From Amycolatopsis balhimycina FH 1894 (GTDB taxonomy: Bacteria; Actinomycetota; Actinomycetes; Mycobacteriales; Pseudonocardiaceae), in NCBI RefSeq assembly GCF_000384295.1, contig NZ_KB913037.1, positions 7,751,533 to 7,815,532 on the forward strand: a DNA stretch of 64,000 bases, written 5' to 3'. The position numbers were made by a program, and so were the translations under genes. The notes beneath the pieces were generated by a model, which saw only the letters and a program-made list of their open reading frames with translations, was not told the DNA's origin and ran no database searches. Below are positions 40,462 through 47,883 of this stretch, in pieces (position 1 is the first letter of the stretch; each line of letters begins with the position of its first letter).

Positions 40462-40467
40462 TACGCT
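40462..40467 (+). promoter_or_regulatory. -10 box TACGCT of pyruvate kinase (leaderless)
   Basis: TACGCT ends eight bases before GTG 40476, again without a ribosome-binding site between. Confidence 0.45.
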
Positions 40468-40475
40468 GTGCGGAC

Positions 40476-41900
40476 GTGAGCCGACGCGCGAAGATCGTTT
40501 GTACCCTGGGCCCCGCCACTGCCACGCCCGAGAAGATGCGTGCGCTCGTGGACGCGGGCATGGACGTGGCCAGAATGAACTTCAGCCACGGCAGCCACAG
40601 TGACCACAAGGAGGTCTACGACCTCATCCGGGCCGCGGCCGCCGAGAGCGGCCGGGCGGTCGGCATCCTCGCCGACCTGCAGGGCCCGAAGATCCGCTTG
40701 GGCACGTTCGCCGGCGGGCCGGTCGAGTGGCACAACGGCGACGTGGTCCGGATCACCGTCGAAGACGTCGCCGGCACCCACGACCGCGTCTCGACGACCT
40801 ACAAGGGCCTGGCCAAGGACGCCAAGCCCGGCGACCGGCTGCTCGTCGACGACGGCAAGGTCGGCCTGGTGGTCAAGGGCGTCGAGGGCCCGGACGTGGT
40901 CTGCGAGGTGACCGAAGGCGGCCCGGTCAGCAACAACAAGGGTGTTTCGCTGCCCGGCATGGACGTCTCGGTGCCCGCGATGTCCGAAAAGGACATCGAG
41001 GACCTCGAGTTCGCGCTGGCGCTGGGCGTCGACTTCATCGCCCTGTCCTTCGTCCGCTCGCCGGCCGACATCGACCTGGTCCACCAGGTGATGGACCGGG
41101 TCGGCAAGGGCAGGCTGCCGGTCGTCGCCAAGATCGAGAAGCCCGAAGCCGTCTACAACCTCGAGGCCATCGTGCTGGCCTTCGACGCGGTGATGGTCGC
41201 CCGCGGCGACCTGGGCGTCGAGCTGCCGCTCGAGCAGGTCCCGCTGGTGCAGAAGCGCGCCATCCAGATCTGCCGCGAGAACGCGAAGCCGGTCATCGTC
41301 GCGACGCAGATGCTCGAGTCGATGATCAACAATTCCCGGCCGACCCGCGCCGAGGCCTCCGACGTCGCGAACGCGGTGCTCGACGGCGCCGACGCGCTGA
41401 TGCTGTCCGGTGAGACCTCGGTCGGCCGGTACGCGATCGAGGTCGTCGAGACCATGGGCCGGATCATCGAGGCGGTCGAGACCGACTCGCCGATCGTGCC
41501 GCCGCTCTCGCACGTCCCGCGCACCAAGCGCGGCGTCATCTCCTACGCCGCCCGCGACATCGGCGAGCGGCTCAACGCGAAGGCCCTGGTCGCGTTCACG
41601 CAGTCCGGTGACACCGTGCGCCGCCTCGCGCGGCTGCACACGCGGCTGCCGCTCCTGGCGTTCACGCCGGAGGACTGCGTGCGCAGCCAGCTGTCGATGA
41701 CCTGGGGCACGAACACCCACATCGTGCCGCGGGTGGAGTCCACCGACCAGATGATCCAGCAGGTCGACCACGCGATGCTGGAGATGGGCAAGTACCAGAA
41801 GGGCGACCTGGTCGTCATCGTGGCCGGTTCCCCGCCGGGCACCGTCGGGTCGACCAACCTGATCCGGGTGCACCGGCTCGGTGAAGACGACCACGCTTGA
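40476..41900 (+). CDS. pyk: Pyruvate kinase
   Basis: A 474-residue enzyme: RRAKIVCTLGPATATPEKM, MNFSHGSHSDHK (Arg/Asn/Ser active-site loop), LADLQGPKIRLG, KIEKPEAVYN (catalytic Lys and Glu), MVARGDLGVE (Mg2+ and PEP) and a C-terminal allosteric domain (FTQSGDTVRRLARLHTRLPL). It makes pyruvate and ATP from PEP and ADP. GTG 40476 is preferred over an upstream ATG because it starts the conserved N-terminus and sits eight bases after a TACGCT box. Confidence 0.95.
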   Translation: MSRRAKIVCTLGPATATPEKMRALVDAGMDVARMNFSHGSHSDHKEVYDLIRAAAAESGRAVGILADLQGPKIRLGTFAGGPVEWHNGDVVRITVEDVAGTHDRVSTTYKGLAKDAKPGDRLLVDDGKVGLVVKGVEGPDVVCEVTEGGPVSNNKGVSLPGMDVSVPAMSEKDIEDLEFALALGVDFIALSFVRSPADIDLVHQVMDRVGKGRLPVVAKIEKPEAVYNLEAIVLAFDAVMVARGDLGVELPLEQVPLVQKRAIQICRENAKPVIVATQMLESMINNSRPTRAEASDVANAVLDGADALMLSGETSVGRYAIEVVETMGRIIEAVETDSPIVPPLSHVPRTKRGVISYAARDIGERLNAKALVAFTQSGDTVRRLARLHTRLPLLAFTPEDCVRSQLSMTWGTNTHIVPRVESTDQMIQQVDHAMLEMGKYQKGDLVVIVAGSPPGTVGSTNLIRVHRLGEDDHA

Positions 41901-41924
41901 GAGACCGACCGCTCAGTATGGACG

Positions 41925-41930
41925 TAAGGT
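41925..41930 (+). promoter_or_regulatory. -10 box TAAGGT of the thioesterase gene (leaderless)
   Basis: TAAGGT ends six bases before ATG 41937. Confidence 0.45.
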
Positions 41931-41936
41931 CCTGGC

Positions 41937-42833
41937 ATGACTGAATTGGCCAGGACGGCCGCCACCGAACTGGAGCTCCCCGGTGGCGGCCAGCCCGTGC
42001 TGGACCGCCTGATCGCGCTGCTCGACCTGGAGAAGATCGAAGAGAACATCTTCCGCGGCGTCTCGCCCGCCCACTCGCCGGTGCGGGTGTTCGGCGGACA
42101 GGTCGCCGGCCAGGCGCTGGTCGCGGCCGGGCGCACGGTCCCCGAGGAACGCCGCGTCCACTCGCTGCACGCCTACTTCATCCGCGGCGGCGACCCCAGC
42201 GTGCCGATCGTCTACGAGGTCGACCGGATCCGGGACGGCCGGTCGTTCACCACCCGCCGGGTCGTCGCCATCCAGCACGGCAAGGCGATCTTCTCGCTCT
42301 CGGCGTCGTTCCAGAAGGACGAACCGGGCATCGAGCACGCCGAAGCCATGCCGGAGGGCGTGCCGGCGCCGGAGACGCTGCCGACGCTGATGGAACGCGC
42401 CGAGGGCTACGCGATCGGCGCGCACGCCCGGCCGCGGCCGATCGACCTGCGGTACGTCAACGAGCCGCCGTGGGTCACCCGCGAAACCGGCGAGCGGCCC
42501 TCGCGCAACCAGGTGTGGATGCGGGCCGACGGCAAGCTGCCCGCGGACCAGCTGCTGCACGTCTGCGTGCTCACCTACGCCTCGGACATGACCCTGCTGG
42601 ACTCGGTGCTCGCGCGCCACGGCGTCTACTGGGACACCGACAAGGTGCTCGGCGCGAGCCTCGACCACGCGCTGTGGTTCCACCGGCCGTTCCGCGCCGA
42701 CGAGTGGTTCCTCTACGACAGCGCGTCACCCACCGCGTCCGGGGCCCGCGGTCTCGCCACCGGCCGGTTCTTCGCCGAGGACGGCACGCTCATCGCCACG
42801 GTCGTCCAAGAAGGACTGCTGCGCGTCTTGTGA
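41937..42833 (+). CDS. tesB: Acyl-CoA thioesterase II
   Basis: A 298-residue double-hotdog thioesterase. The N-terminal hotdog has RVFGGQVAGQALVAAGRTVP and HAYFIRGGDPSVPI; the C-terminal hotdog has the catalytic Asp in LDHALWFHRPF, the Ser/Thr region DSASPTASGARG and Gln in VQEGLLR. It hydrolyses medium- and long-chain acyl-CoA. A TAAGGT box ends six bases before ATG 41937, so the message is probably leaderless and separate from pyk. Confidence 0.92.
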   Translation: MTELARTAATELELPGGGQPVLDRLIALLDLEKIEENIFRGVSPAHSPVRVFGGQVAGQALVAAGRTVPEERRVHSLHAYFIRGGDPSVPIVYEVDRIRDGRSFTTRRVVAIQHGKAIFSLSASFQKDEPGIEHAEAMPEGVPAPETLPTLMERAEGYAIGAHARPRPIDLRYVNEPPWVTRETGERPSRNQVWMRADGKLPADQLLHVCVLTYASDMTLLDSVLARHGVYWDTDKVLGASLDHALWFHRPFRADEWFLYDSASPTASGARGLATGRFFAEDGTLIATVVQEGLLRVL

Positions 42834-43011
42834 AGTTCGCCGGGTAATCACCCTTTCGTGCGACGAATACCGAGCATATTCATGACCGGAATAGGGCATC
42901 CGGCTCGGGCGTCGGGGGCCGGGACCGATCGGGGGACAGCCCCGGACCCCTTCGCCGAATGACCGGACGGCACTTCCGGCGATCATCGTCTACCCTGCTC
43001 AGAGGCCGGTC

Positions 43012-43047
43012 GTGACCACAGGGGACAAAACTGTCCGTTGTGGTCAC
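43012..43047. promoter_or_regulatory. Inverted repeat upstream of the Scr1-type regulator
   Basis: GTGACCACA and TGTGGTCAC form a 9-bp stem with an inner GGACA/TGTCC stem and a 4-base loop. It could be a terminator for the thioesterase gene or an operator for the regulator. Confidence 0.5.
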
Positions 43048-43088
43048 GCCGTCCTTCGCAGTGCAGGCTGCGAGGATACAGAAGCATT

Positions 43089-43101
43089 CTGCAAATTGCA
43101 G
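43089..43101. promoter_or_regulatory. Palindrome CTGCAAATTGCAG
   Basis: A perfect palindrome around a central A, about 110 bases before the Scr1-type regulator start. It is AT-rich against its background, typical of an operator; the binder is unknown. Confidence 0.45.
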
Positions 43102-43213
43102 ATCCGACCCGGGAATCGACGCCCGTTAATGCTCCACCGGGTTCGCGCCCGGCTGGTTAGATGCAGGAAGCAAGCGAACGGCCACGACGCCGTCGACATC
43201 CGGAGGTACCGCG

Positions 43214-44116
43214 ATGGCAAGGGGACAGAGCCCCACGGTCCGCCGCCGGAGGCTGTCCGGCGAGCTGCGCCGGCTCCGCGAAGCCGCCGACCTCACCATC
43301 GACGAGGTGGGCGAGAAGCTCGAGTGCTCCGCCTCGAAGATCAGCCGCATCGAGACCGGCCACGTCGGGGTCACCCCCCGCGACGCCCGGGACATGCTGG
43401 CCCTCTACGGGATCACCGGTGACGAGCAGGAGGCGCTCGTCCAGCTGGCCAGGGAGGCCCGCAAGCGTGGCTGGTGGCACGCCTACAACGAGGTCTTCAC
43501 CGGCACCTTCGTCGGGCTGGAAGCCGACGCGAGCTCACTGTGCGCCTTCCAGGCGCTGCTGGTGCCCGGGCTGCTGCAGACCGAGCGGTACGCCCGCGCG
43601 GTGATCCGCGCGCTGCGACCGGACGCCGACGAGGCCGAGATCCGGCGCCGCGTCGCCGCCCGGATGGCGCGCCAGGAGCTGCTGTCCGACACACCGCCGC
43701 CGGAGTACTGGGCGGTGATGGACGAAGCCGTGCTGCGCCGGGTGGTCGACGGCCCCGAGGTGATGGCCGAGCAGCTCTACCGCATGGTCGCGGTCGCCGA
43801 GAAGCCGAACGTGACCGTCCAGGTCGTGCCGTTCGGGGCCGGCGCCCACCCCGGCATGGAAGGTCCCTTCCTGATCATGGGCTTCCCCGAGCAGGCCGAC
43901 CCGGACGTCGTCTACGTCGACGACAGCACGTCCAGCGGCCTCTACCTGGAAGAACCCACAGACGTCCGGCGCTACGGGCTGATGTTCGACCATCTGCGCG
44001 CGGCCGCACTGAAGCCGGACGACTCGGTGGCACTGATCGCCGAGGCCGCCGGACGGTTCGCCGAACAGGCGGCCGTACCGGCTCCGGTGCACCAACTGGA
44101 ACCGAGGACACAGTAA
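43214..44116 (+). CDS. XRE regulator with Scr1/DUF5753 domain
   Basis: A 300-residue protein: an N-terminal HTH (SGELRRLREAADLTIDEVGE, then KLECSASKISRIETGHVG) and a C-terminal DUF5753/Scr1 domain (ASSLCAFQALLVPGLLQTER, PPEYWAVMDEAVLRRVV, YVDDSTSSGLYLEEP). Such regulators are usually followed by a DUF397 gene, as here. In Streptomyces these pairs include BldB-related and toxin-antitoxin-like systems. ATG 43214 begins the HTH. Confidence 0.88.
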   Translation: MARGQSPTVRRRRLSGELRRLREAADLTIDEVGEKLECSASKISRIETGHVGVTPRDARDMLALYGITGDEQEALVQLAREARKRGWWHAYNEVFTGTFVGLEADASSLCAFQALLVPGLLQTERYARAVIRALRPDADEAEIRRRVAARMARQELLSDTPPPEYWAVMDEAVLRRVVDGPEVMAEQLYRMVAVAEKPNVTVQVVPFGAGAHPGMEGPFLIMGFPEQADPDVVYVDDSTSSGLYLEEPTDVRRYGLMFDHLRAAALKPDDSVALIAEAAGRFAEQAAVPAPVHQLEPRTQ

Positions 44117-44128
44117 GGAGTGGGGACC

Positions 44129-44332
44129 ATGGAAGCCGAACTGTCCGGGGCGCGGTGGCGCAAGAGCAGCCACAGCGGCGGCGGCAACGACTGCGTCGAA
44201 GTCGCGTTCGTCGCCGGTGGTGCCGCGGTGCGCGACTCGAAGGACCCCGAAGGGGGTGCGTTCCGCCTGCCTTCGTCGGGCTGGCGGGGGCTGCTGGCCG
44301 CGGTGCGGACCGGCGGCCCGGCGCACGACTGA
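44129..44332 (+). CDS. DUF397 domain protein
   Basis: A 67-residue protein with the DUF397 core: ARWRKSSHSGGGNDCVEVAF, VRDSKDPEG and FRLPSSGWRGLLAAVR. DUF397 proteins are partners of Scr1-type regulators and are thought to modulate them. ATG 44129 is chosen because AAGGAG lies eight bases upstream; GTG 44120 is possible. Twelve bases after the preceding stop, so cotranscribed. Confidence 0.88.
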   Translation: MEAELSGARWRKSSHSGGGNDCVEVAFVAGGAAVRDSKDPEGGAFRLPSSGWRGLLAAVRTGGPAHD

Positions 44333-44339
44333 GGCCTTT

Positions 44340-44395
44340 GAAAAGACCCCTTACCCCCGCCGAGCTGGGCTCGGCCGGGAGTAAGGGGTCTTTTC
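44340..44395. terminator. Terminator hairpin after the DUF397 gene
   Basis: A 15-bp perfect outer stem (GAAAAGACCCCTTAC and complement) with an imperfect inner stem closed by a TGG loop, ending in TTTTC. Core AAAGACCCCTT fits the AANGNCNCNTT family and is the most terminator-like member. Confidence 0.85.
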
Positions 44396-44423
44396 GCGGT
44401 CAGGCCTACGTGATCACCCGATG

Positions 44424-44442
44424 CCTGAGGTGCCCCCTCAGG
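44424..44442. promoter_or_regulatory. Small inverted repeat CCTGAGG-N5-CCTCAGG
   Basis: Perfect 7-bp arms around TGCCC, 50 bases upstream of the small protein gene at 44492. It could be an operator. Confidence 0.35.
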
Positions 44443-44491
44443 ACGAACCTGAGTGCTACCGAACAAGAGAACTCAGGGACAGGGGAACACG

Positions 44492-44701
44492 ATGCACAGC
44501 GATCTGCTTCTGGACGCGGTCCGGGCCGAAGCCGCCTACCGGGCCGAGGAAATGCGGAAGGCCGGGCGCAGCGCCTGGGCCGTCCGCGCCCGCCGCGCCG
44601 CCCGCCACTTCAGGGCCGCGAGGACGGATGTCGAGGTACCGGCGCAGCAGCGCCGCGAAGCCGCGCGGGAGGCCGCGGGCGTCGGCGAGACCGCCCGGTA
44701 A
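44492..44701 (+). CDS. Small hypothetical protein
   Basis: A 69-residue, Arg/Ala-rich helical protein: MHSDLLLDAVRAEAAYRAEE followed by RKAGRSAWAVRARRAARHFR. It has no membrane helix or signal peptide. The positive charge and helical character suggest a nucleic-acid or protein-binding role, but I recognise no domain. AGGGGAAC precedes ATG 44492. It is 62 bases upstream of the LuxR-family regulator and may be cotranscribed with it. Confidence 0.65.
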   Translation: MHSDLLLDAVRAEAAYRAEEMRKAGRSAWAVRARRAARHFRAARTDVEVPAQQRREAAREAAGVGETAR

Positions 44702-44763
44702 GGGGGCCGGTGATGGTGTCGAAGGCGATAAGCGGTCGGAAACTGTCGGTGGGGTAGGCAACA

Positions 44764-47700
44764 ATGCTCCTCGTGCCCCGACTCGGCTCCGGAATCCCGC
44801 TCGTCGCCCGTACCCACGAGATGCGGCGGCTCCGCGCCGCCTTCGCCAGGGCAGAACGTGGCGAAGCCGGCGCGGTGCTGCTCTCGGGGGACGCCGGGGT
44901 CGGCAAGACCCGGCTGCTGACCGCGCTCGGCGAGCACGCCGAGGCGGGCGGTGGGCTGGTGCTCACCGGCCGCTGCATCGACGTCCGCGAGGGCGGTCTT
45001 CCTTATCTTCCGTTCGCCGAAGCGCTCGCCCCGCTGGGCAGCTCGGCGGACCCGGTGATCGCCGCCGCGGTGCGCGCCCGGCCCGCGCTCGGGCGGCTGC
45101 TGCCGCAGGGGCAAGGCTTCGAGGAGCCCCGGGCGGCCGAACACCCGCCGATGACCTCCAACGACCGGGAGACCATGGTGCGTCCCCGGCTGGAGCAGGA
45201 TCTCGGTCAGCTGCAGTTGTTCGACGCGGTACTGGGGGTGCTGACCGAGGTCGCGGAGTCACGCCCGGTGGTGATCCTCCTGGAGGATCTCCACTGGGCC
45301 GACGCCTCGACCCGCAACCTGCTGTCCTTCCTGCTCAGCAGGCTGCGGGCGCAGCGGCTCCTGGTCGTGGGCAGCTACCGCGAAGAGGACGTCCACCGGC
45401 GCCATCCGCTGCGCGGGCTCCTCTCGGAACTGGTCCGGCTCGCCACGGTCGAGCGCGTCGACCTGCACCCCTTCGGCGCCGTCGACGCCCGCAAGTTCGT
45501 CGAAGCGCTGGCCGACGAGCCGCTGCCGCCGGACGTCGTGGCCGACATCGTCAGCCGCTCCGAGGGCAACCCGTTCTTCGCCGAAGAGCTGCTCGCCACC
45601 AAGACCGAGTGCAACGACCTGCCCGCCGGGCTCGCCGAGGTGCTGCTGTCCCGGCTCGAGCGGCTCTCCTCGGACGCCCGCCGGGTGGCGCGGGTGATCT
45701 CGGTGGCCAACGAGCCGGTCATGCACGCCGCGCTCGCCGACGTCTCCGGGCTGGGCGACCTCGAACTCGACGAGGCACTGCGCGAAGCCGTCCAGCACCA
45801 CGTCCTGGTGGTGCTCTCCGACGGCTCCTACACGTTCCGGCACGCGTTGCTGCAGGAAGCGGTGTACGGCGACCTGCTGCCGGGGGAGCGGTCGCGCACG
45901 CACGCGGCTTATGCCGCCCGCATCAAGGCGCGGCCGCAGGGCCGCGGGCACGACGCGAAGCTGGCCTACCACTCGTTGCAGAGCAGCGACCTGGTCACCG
46001 CGCTGCCGGCGTTGCTGCGCGCGATGACCGAAGCCGAGAAGCTGGGCGCGCCGGGGTCGGCGCTGCAGCACGTCGAACAGGCACTGTCCATCTGGGACGC
46101 CGTCGCCCCGGCGGACCGGCCCGAAGGCTTCGACGAGCTGCGGCTGCTGCACGAGGCGTCGTACTTCGCGGGGACGTCCGGCGAGCCCGAGCGCGCCGCC
46201 GCGTTCGCGCGGTCGGCCACCCAGGCCCTGCGGCCGGACACCCCGGCCGACCGCGCGGCGAGGACGTGGCGGCGGCTGGCGGAAGCGCTGCTCGCCTTGG
46301 AGGGCACGCTCGACGAGGCGACCGCGGCCATCGACCGTGCCTGGGACCTGGTGAAGGACGCCGAGCCGAGCGGGACGCGGGCGTGGGTGCTGGCCAGCCG
46401 CGCCGGGTTCCTGCGGGTGCTCGACCAGCCGGAAGCGGCGCTCGACAGCGCGCTCACCGCGGTCACCGACGCGCAGGCGGTCGGCGCGGCGGGTGCGGAG
46501 GCTTCGGCGCTGGTCACCTTGGGCACGCTGGCCGACTCCGCGGGCAACGCCGCCGAGGCGCGGGAGCGGCTGTGCCAGGCCGAGAGCACGGCGCGGGAAG
46601 CCGAGGCGCCGAACACCGAGATCCGCGCGGTCTACTTCCTCGCACTGAGCTACGACGACCAGGCCGAGTTCACCCAAGCCCTGGAGCACGCCGGGCGAGG
46701 CGTCGCGCGAGCCGAAGAAGCCGGGCTGAGCTGGAGCGTCTACGGGCTGGAGCTGCGGGCGCGGCAGCTGTTGCTGCGCTACCTGATCGGCGACTGGCCC
46801 GACGAGAGCGCCGGCCGGGCCGGGCGCGGGGTGTCCAGCGCGGTCGCCGCGCGGATCCTGGCCATCTGGTCGCTGTTCGTCGTCGCCCGCGGCCGGTTCG
46901 ACGAGGCCGCGAAGCTGCTCGTCGGACTGCGGCAGCACTGGGCGGCGGACATGCAGATCCCGCTGTCGGCCGGGGGTGCCGGCATCGAGCTGGCGTACTG
47001 GCGAGGGAATCACGCCGAGGCCGTGCTCCAGGCCGAAGACCTGATCGGCTGGCTGGAGCGCATCGAACCCGCCCTGCTGGCCGGCATCCGGGCCGCCGCG
47101 CTCGGCGTGTCCGCCGCGGCCGCGCTGGCCGCCGACGCCCGGGTCCGCGGCGACCAGGCCGGGGCCGACGCCGCGGTGGCGGCGGGCGAGCGGATGCTGG
47201 CGCACGGCCGGATGTGTTCGGTCGTCGGGCAGCCGCGGTCGGGCACGCTCGGGCCGGAGGGCCGGGCGTGGCTGGCCCGCCTGGAAGCGGCGGCGTCCTG
47301 CCTGCCCGGCCGGGGTGACCCGGCGAAGTGGGCGGCCGCGGCGGAGGCGTTCGGCTACGGCGCGGTGTACGAGCAGGCGATCTGCCGCTGGCACGAGGCC
47401 GAAGCGTTGCTGGGCGCGGACGCCGACGCGAGCGAGGCTTTGGAGTCGGCCCACGCGGTCGCGGTCCGTTTGGGCGCGATCCCGCTGCGCGACGCCGTCC
47501 GGGACCTGGCGCACCGCGCCCGCGTCGAGCTGGCGGGCGCCGAACCGCAGGCCCCGGTCCGGTCGGTCACCGACCCGCTGACCGACCGGGAGCGCGACGT
47601 CCTCGAGCGCGTCGCCCTGGGCCGCACGAACCGCCAGGTCGGCGAAGAGCTGTACATCAGCGAAAAAACGGTGAGCGTGCACCTGTCCCGCGTGATGGCG

Positions 47701-47778
47701 AAACTCGGCGCGAGCCGCCGCGCGGAAGCGGTCGCCATCGCCTACGACCGCGGCCTCCTGACCGCCCCCACCGCGTGA
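44764..47778 (+). CDS. LuxR-family ATP-binding regulator (LAL type)
   Basis: A 1004-residue regulator. An N-terminal AAA ATPase region has the Walker A motif SGDAGVGKTRL (about residue 40) and Walker B VVILLEDLHWADAS (about 170). A long central TPR-like helical section (about 380-920) leads to a C-terminal LuxR HTH (LTDRERDVLERVALGRTNRQ, VGEELYISEKTVSVHLSRVM). LAL proteins sense ligands or ATP state and often activate secondary metabolism or carbon use. Targets are not evident from neighbours. Confidence 0.92.
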   Translation: MLLVPRLGSGIPLVARTHEMRRLRAAFARAERGEAGAVLLSGDAGVGKTRLLTALGEHAEAGGGLVLTGRCIDVREGGLPYLPFAEALAPLGSSADPVIAAAVRARPALGRLLPQGQGFEEPRAAEHPPMTSNDRETMVRPRLEQDLGQLQLFDAVLGVLTEVAESRPVVILLEDLHWADASTRNLLSFLLSRLRAQRLLVVGSYREEDVHRRHPLRGLLSELVRLATVERVDLHPFGAVDARKFVEALADEPLPPDVVADIVSRSEGNPFFAEELLATKTECNDLPAGLAEVLLSRLERLSSDARRVARVISVANEPVMHAALADVSGLGDLELDEALREAVQHHVLVVLSDGSYTFRHALLQEAVYGDLLPGERSRTHAAYAARIKARPQGRGHDAKLAYHSLQSSDLVTALPALLRAMTEAEKLGAPGSALQHVEQALSIWDAVAPADRPEGFDELRLLHEASYFAGTSGEPERAAAFARSATQALRPDTPADRAARTWRRLAEALLALEGTLDEATAAIDRAWDLVKDAEPSGTRAWVLASRAGFLRVLDQPEAALDSALTAVTDAQAVGAAGAEASALVTLGTLADSAGNAAEARERLCQAESTAREAEAPNTEIRAVYFLALSYDDQAEFTQALEHAGRGVARAEEAGLSWSVYGLELRARQLLLRYLIGDWPDESAGRAGRGVSSAVAARILAIWSLFVVARGRFDEAAKLLVGLRQHWAADMQIPLSAGGAGIELAYWRGNHAEAVLQAEDLIGWLERIEPALLAGIRAAALGVSAAAALAADARVRGDQAGADAAVAAGERMLAHGRMCSVVGQPRSGTLGPEGRAWLARLEAAASCLPGRGDPAKWAAAAEAFGYGAVYEQAICRWHEAEALLGADADASEALESAHAVAVRLGAIPLRDAVRDLAHRARVELAGAEPQAPVRSVTDPLTDRERDVLERVALGRTNRQVGEELYISEKTVSVHLSRVMAKLGASRRAEAVAIAYDRGLLTAPTA

Positions 47779-47784
47779 TCAGAT

Positions 47785-47877
47785 CCGTAACTCGCGTGAT
47801 TGAAGCCGTAACTCGCGTGATTGAAGCCGTTACGGCTTCAATCACGCGAGATCCGGCCCGGATCACGCGAGTTACGG
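47785..47877. repeat. Nested direct and inverted repeats built on CGCGTGATTGAAG
   Basis: Two exact tandem copies of a 21-mer (CCGTAACTCGCGTGATTGAA plus G) at 47785-47805 and 47806-47826. The second pairs with 47832-47850 (19 bp, one-base loop) and the first with 47862-47877 (16 bp), giving a nested cruciform-like fold. It separates convergent genes and should terminate both. CTTCAATCACGCGAGAT recurs exactly at 54374-54390. Confidence 0.85.
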
Positions 47878-47883
47878 GTTACG

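Larger units (their letters stand above)
42834..43213. other. 380-base intergenic region with several inverted repeats
   Basis: No gene is visible. At 42911-42960 lies a GC-rich segment (reverse strand GGGGTCCGGGGCTGTCCCCC) that resembles the mceC repeat at 3668. At 43012-43047 a 9-bp stem (GTGACCACA/TGTGGTCAC) encloses a GGACA/TGTCC stem. At 43089-43101 lies the palindrome CTGCAAATTGCAG. The last two are upstream of the Scr1-type regulator gene and are candidate operators. Confidence 0.55.
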
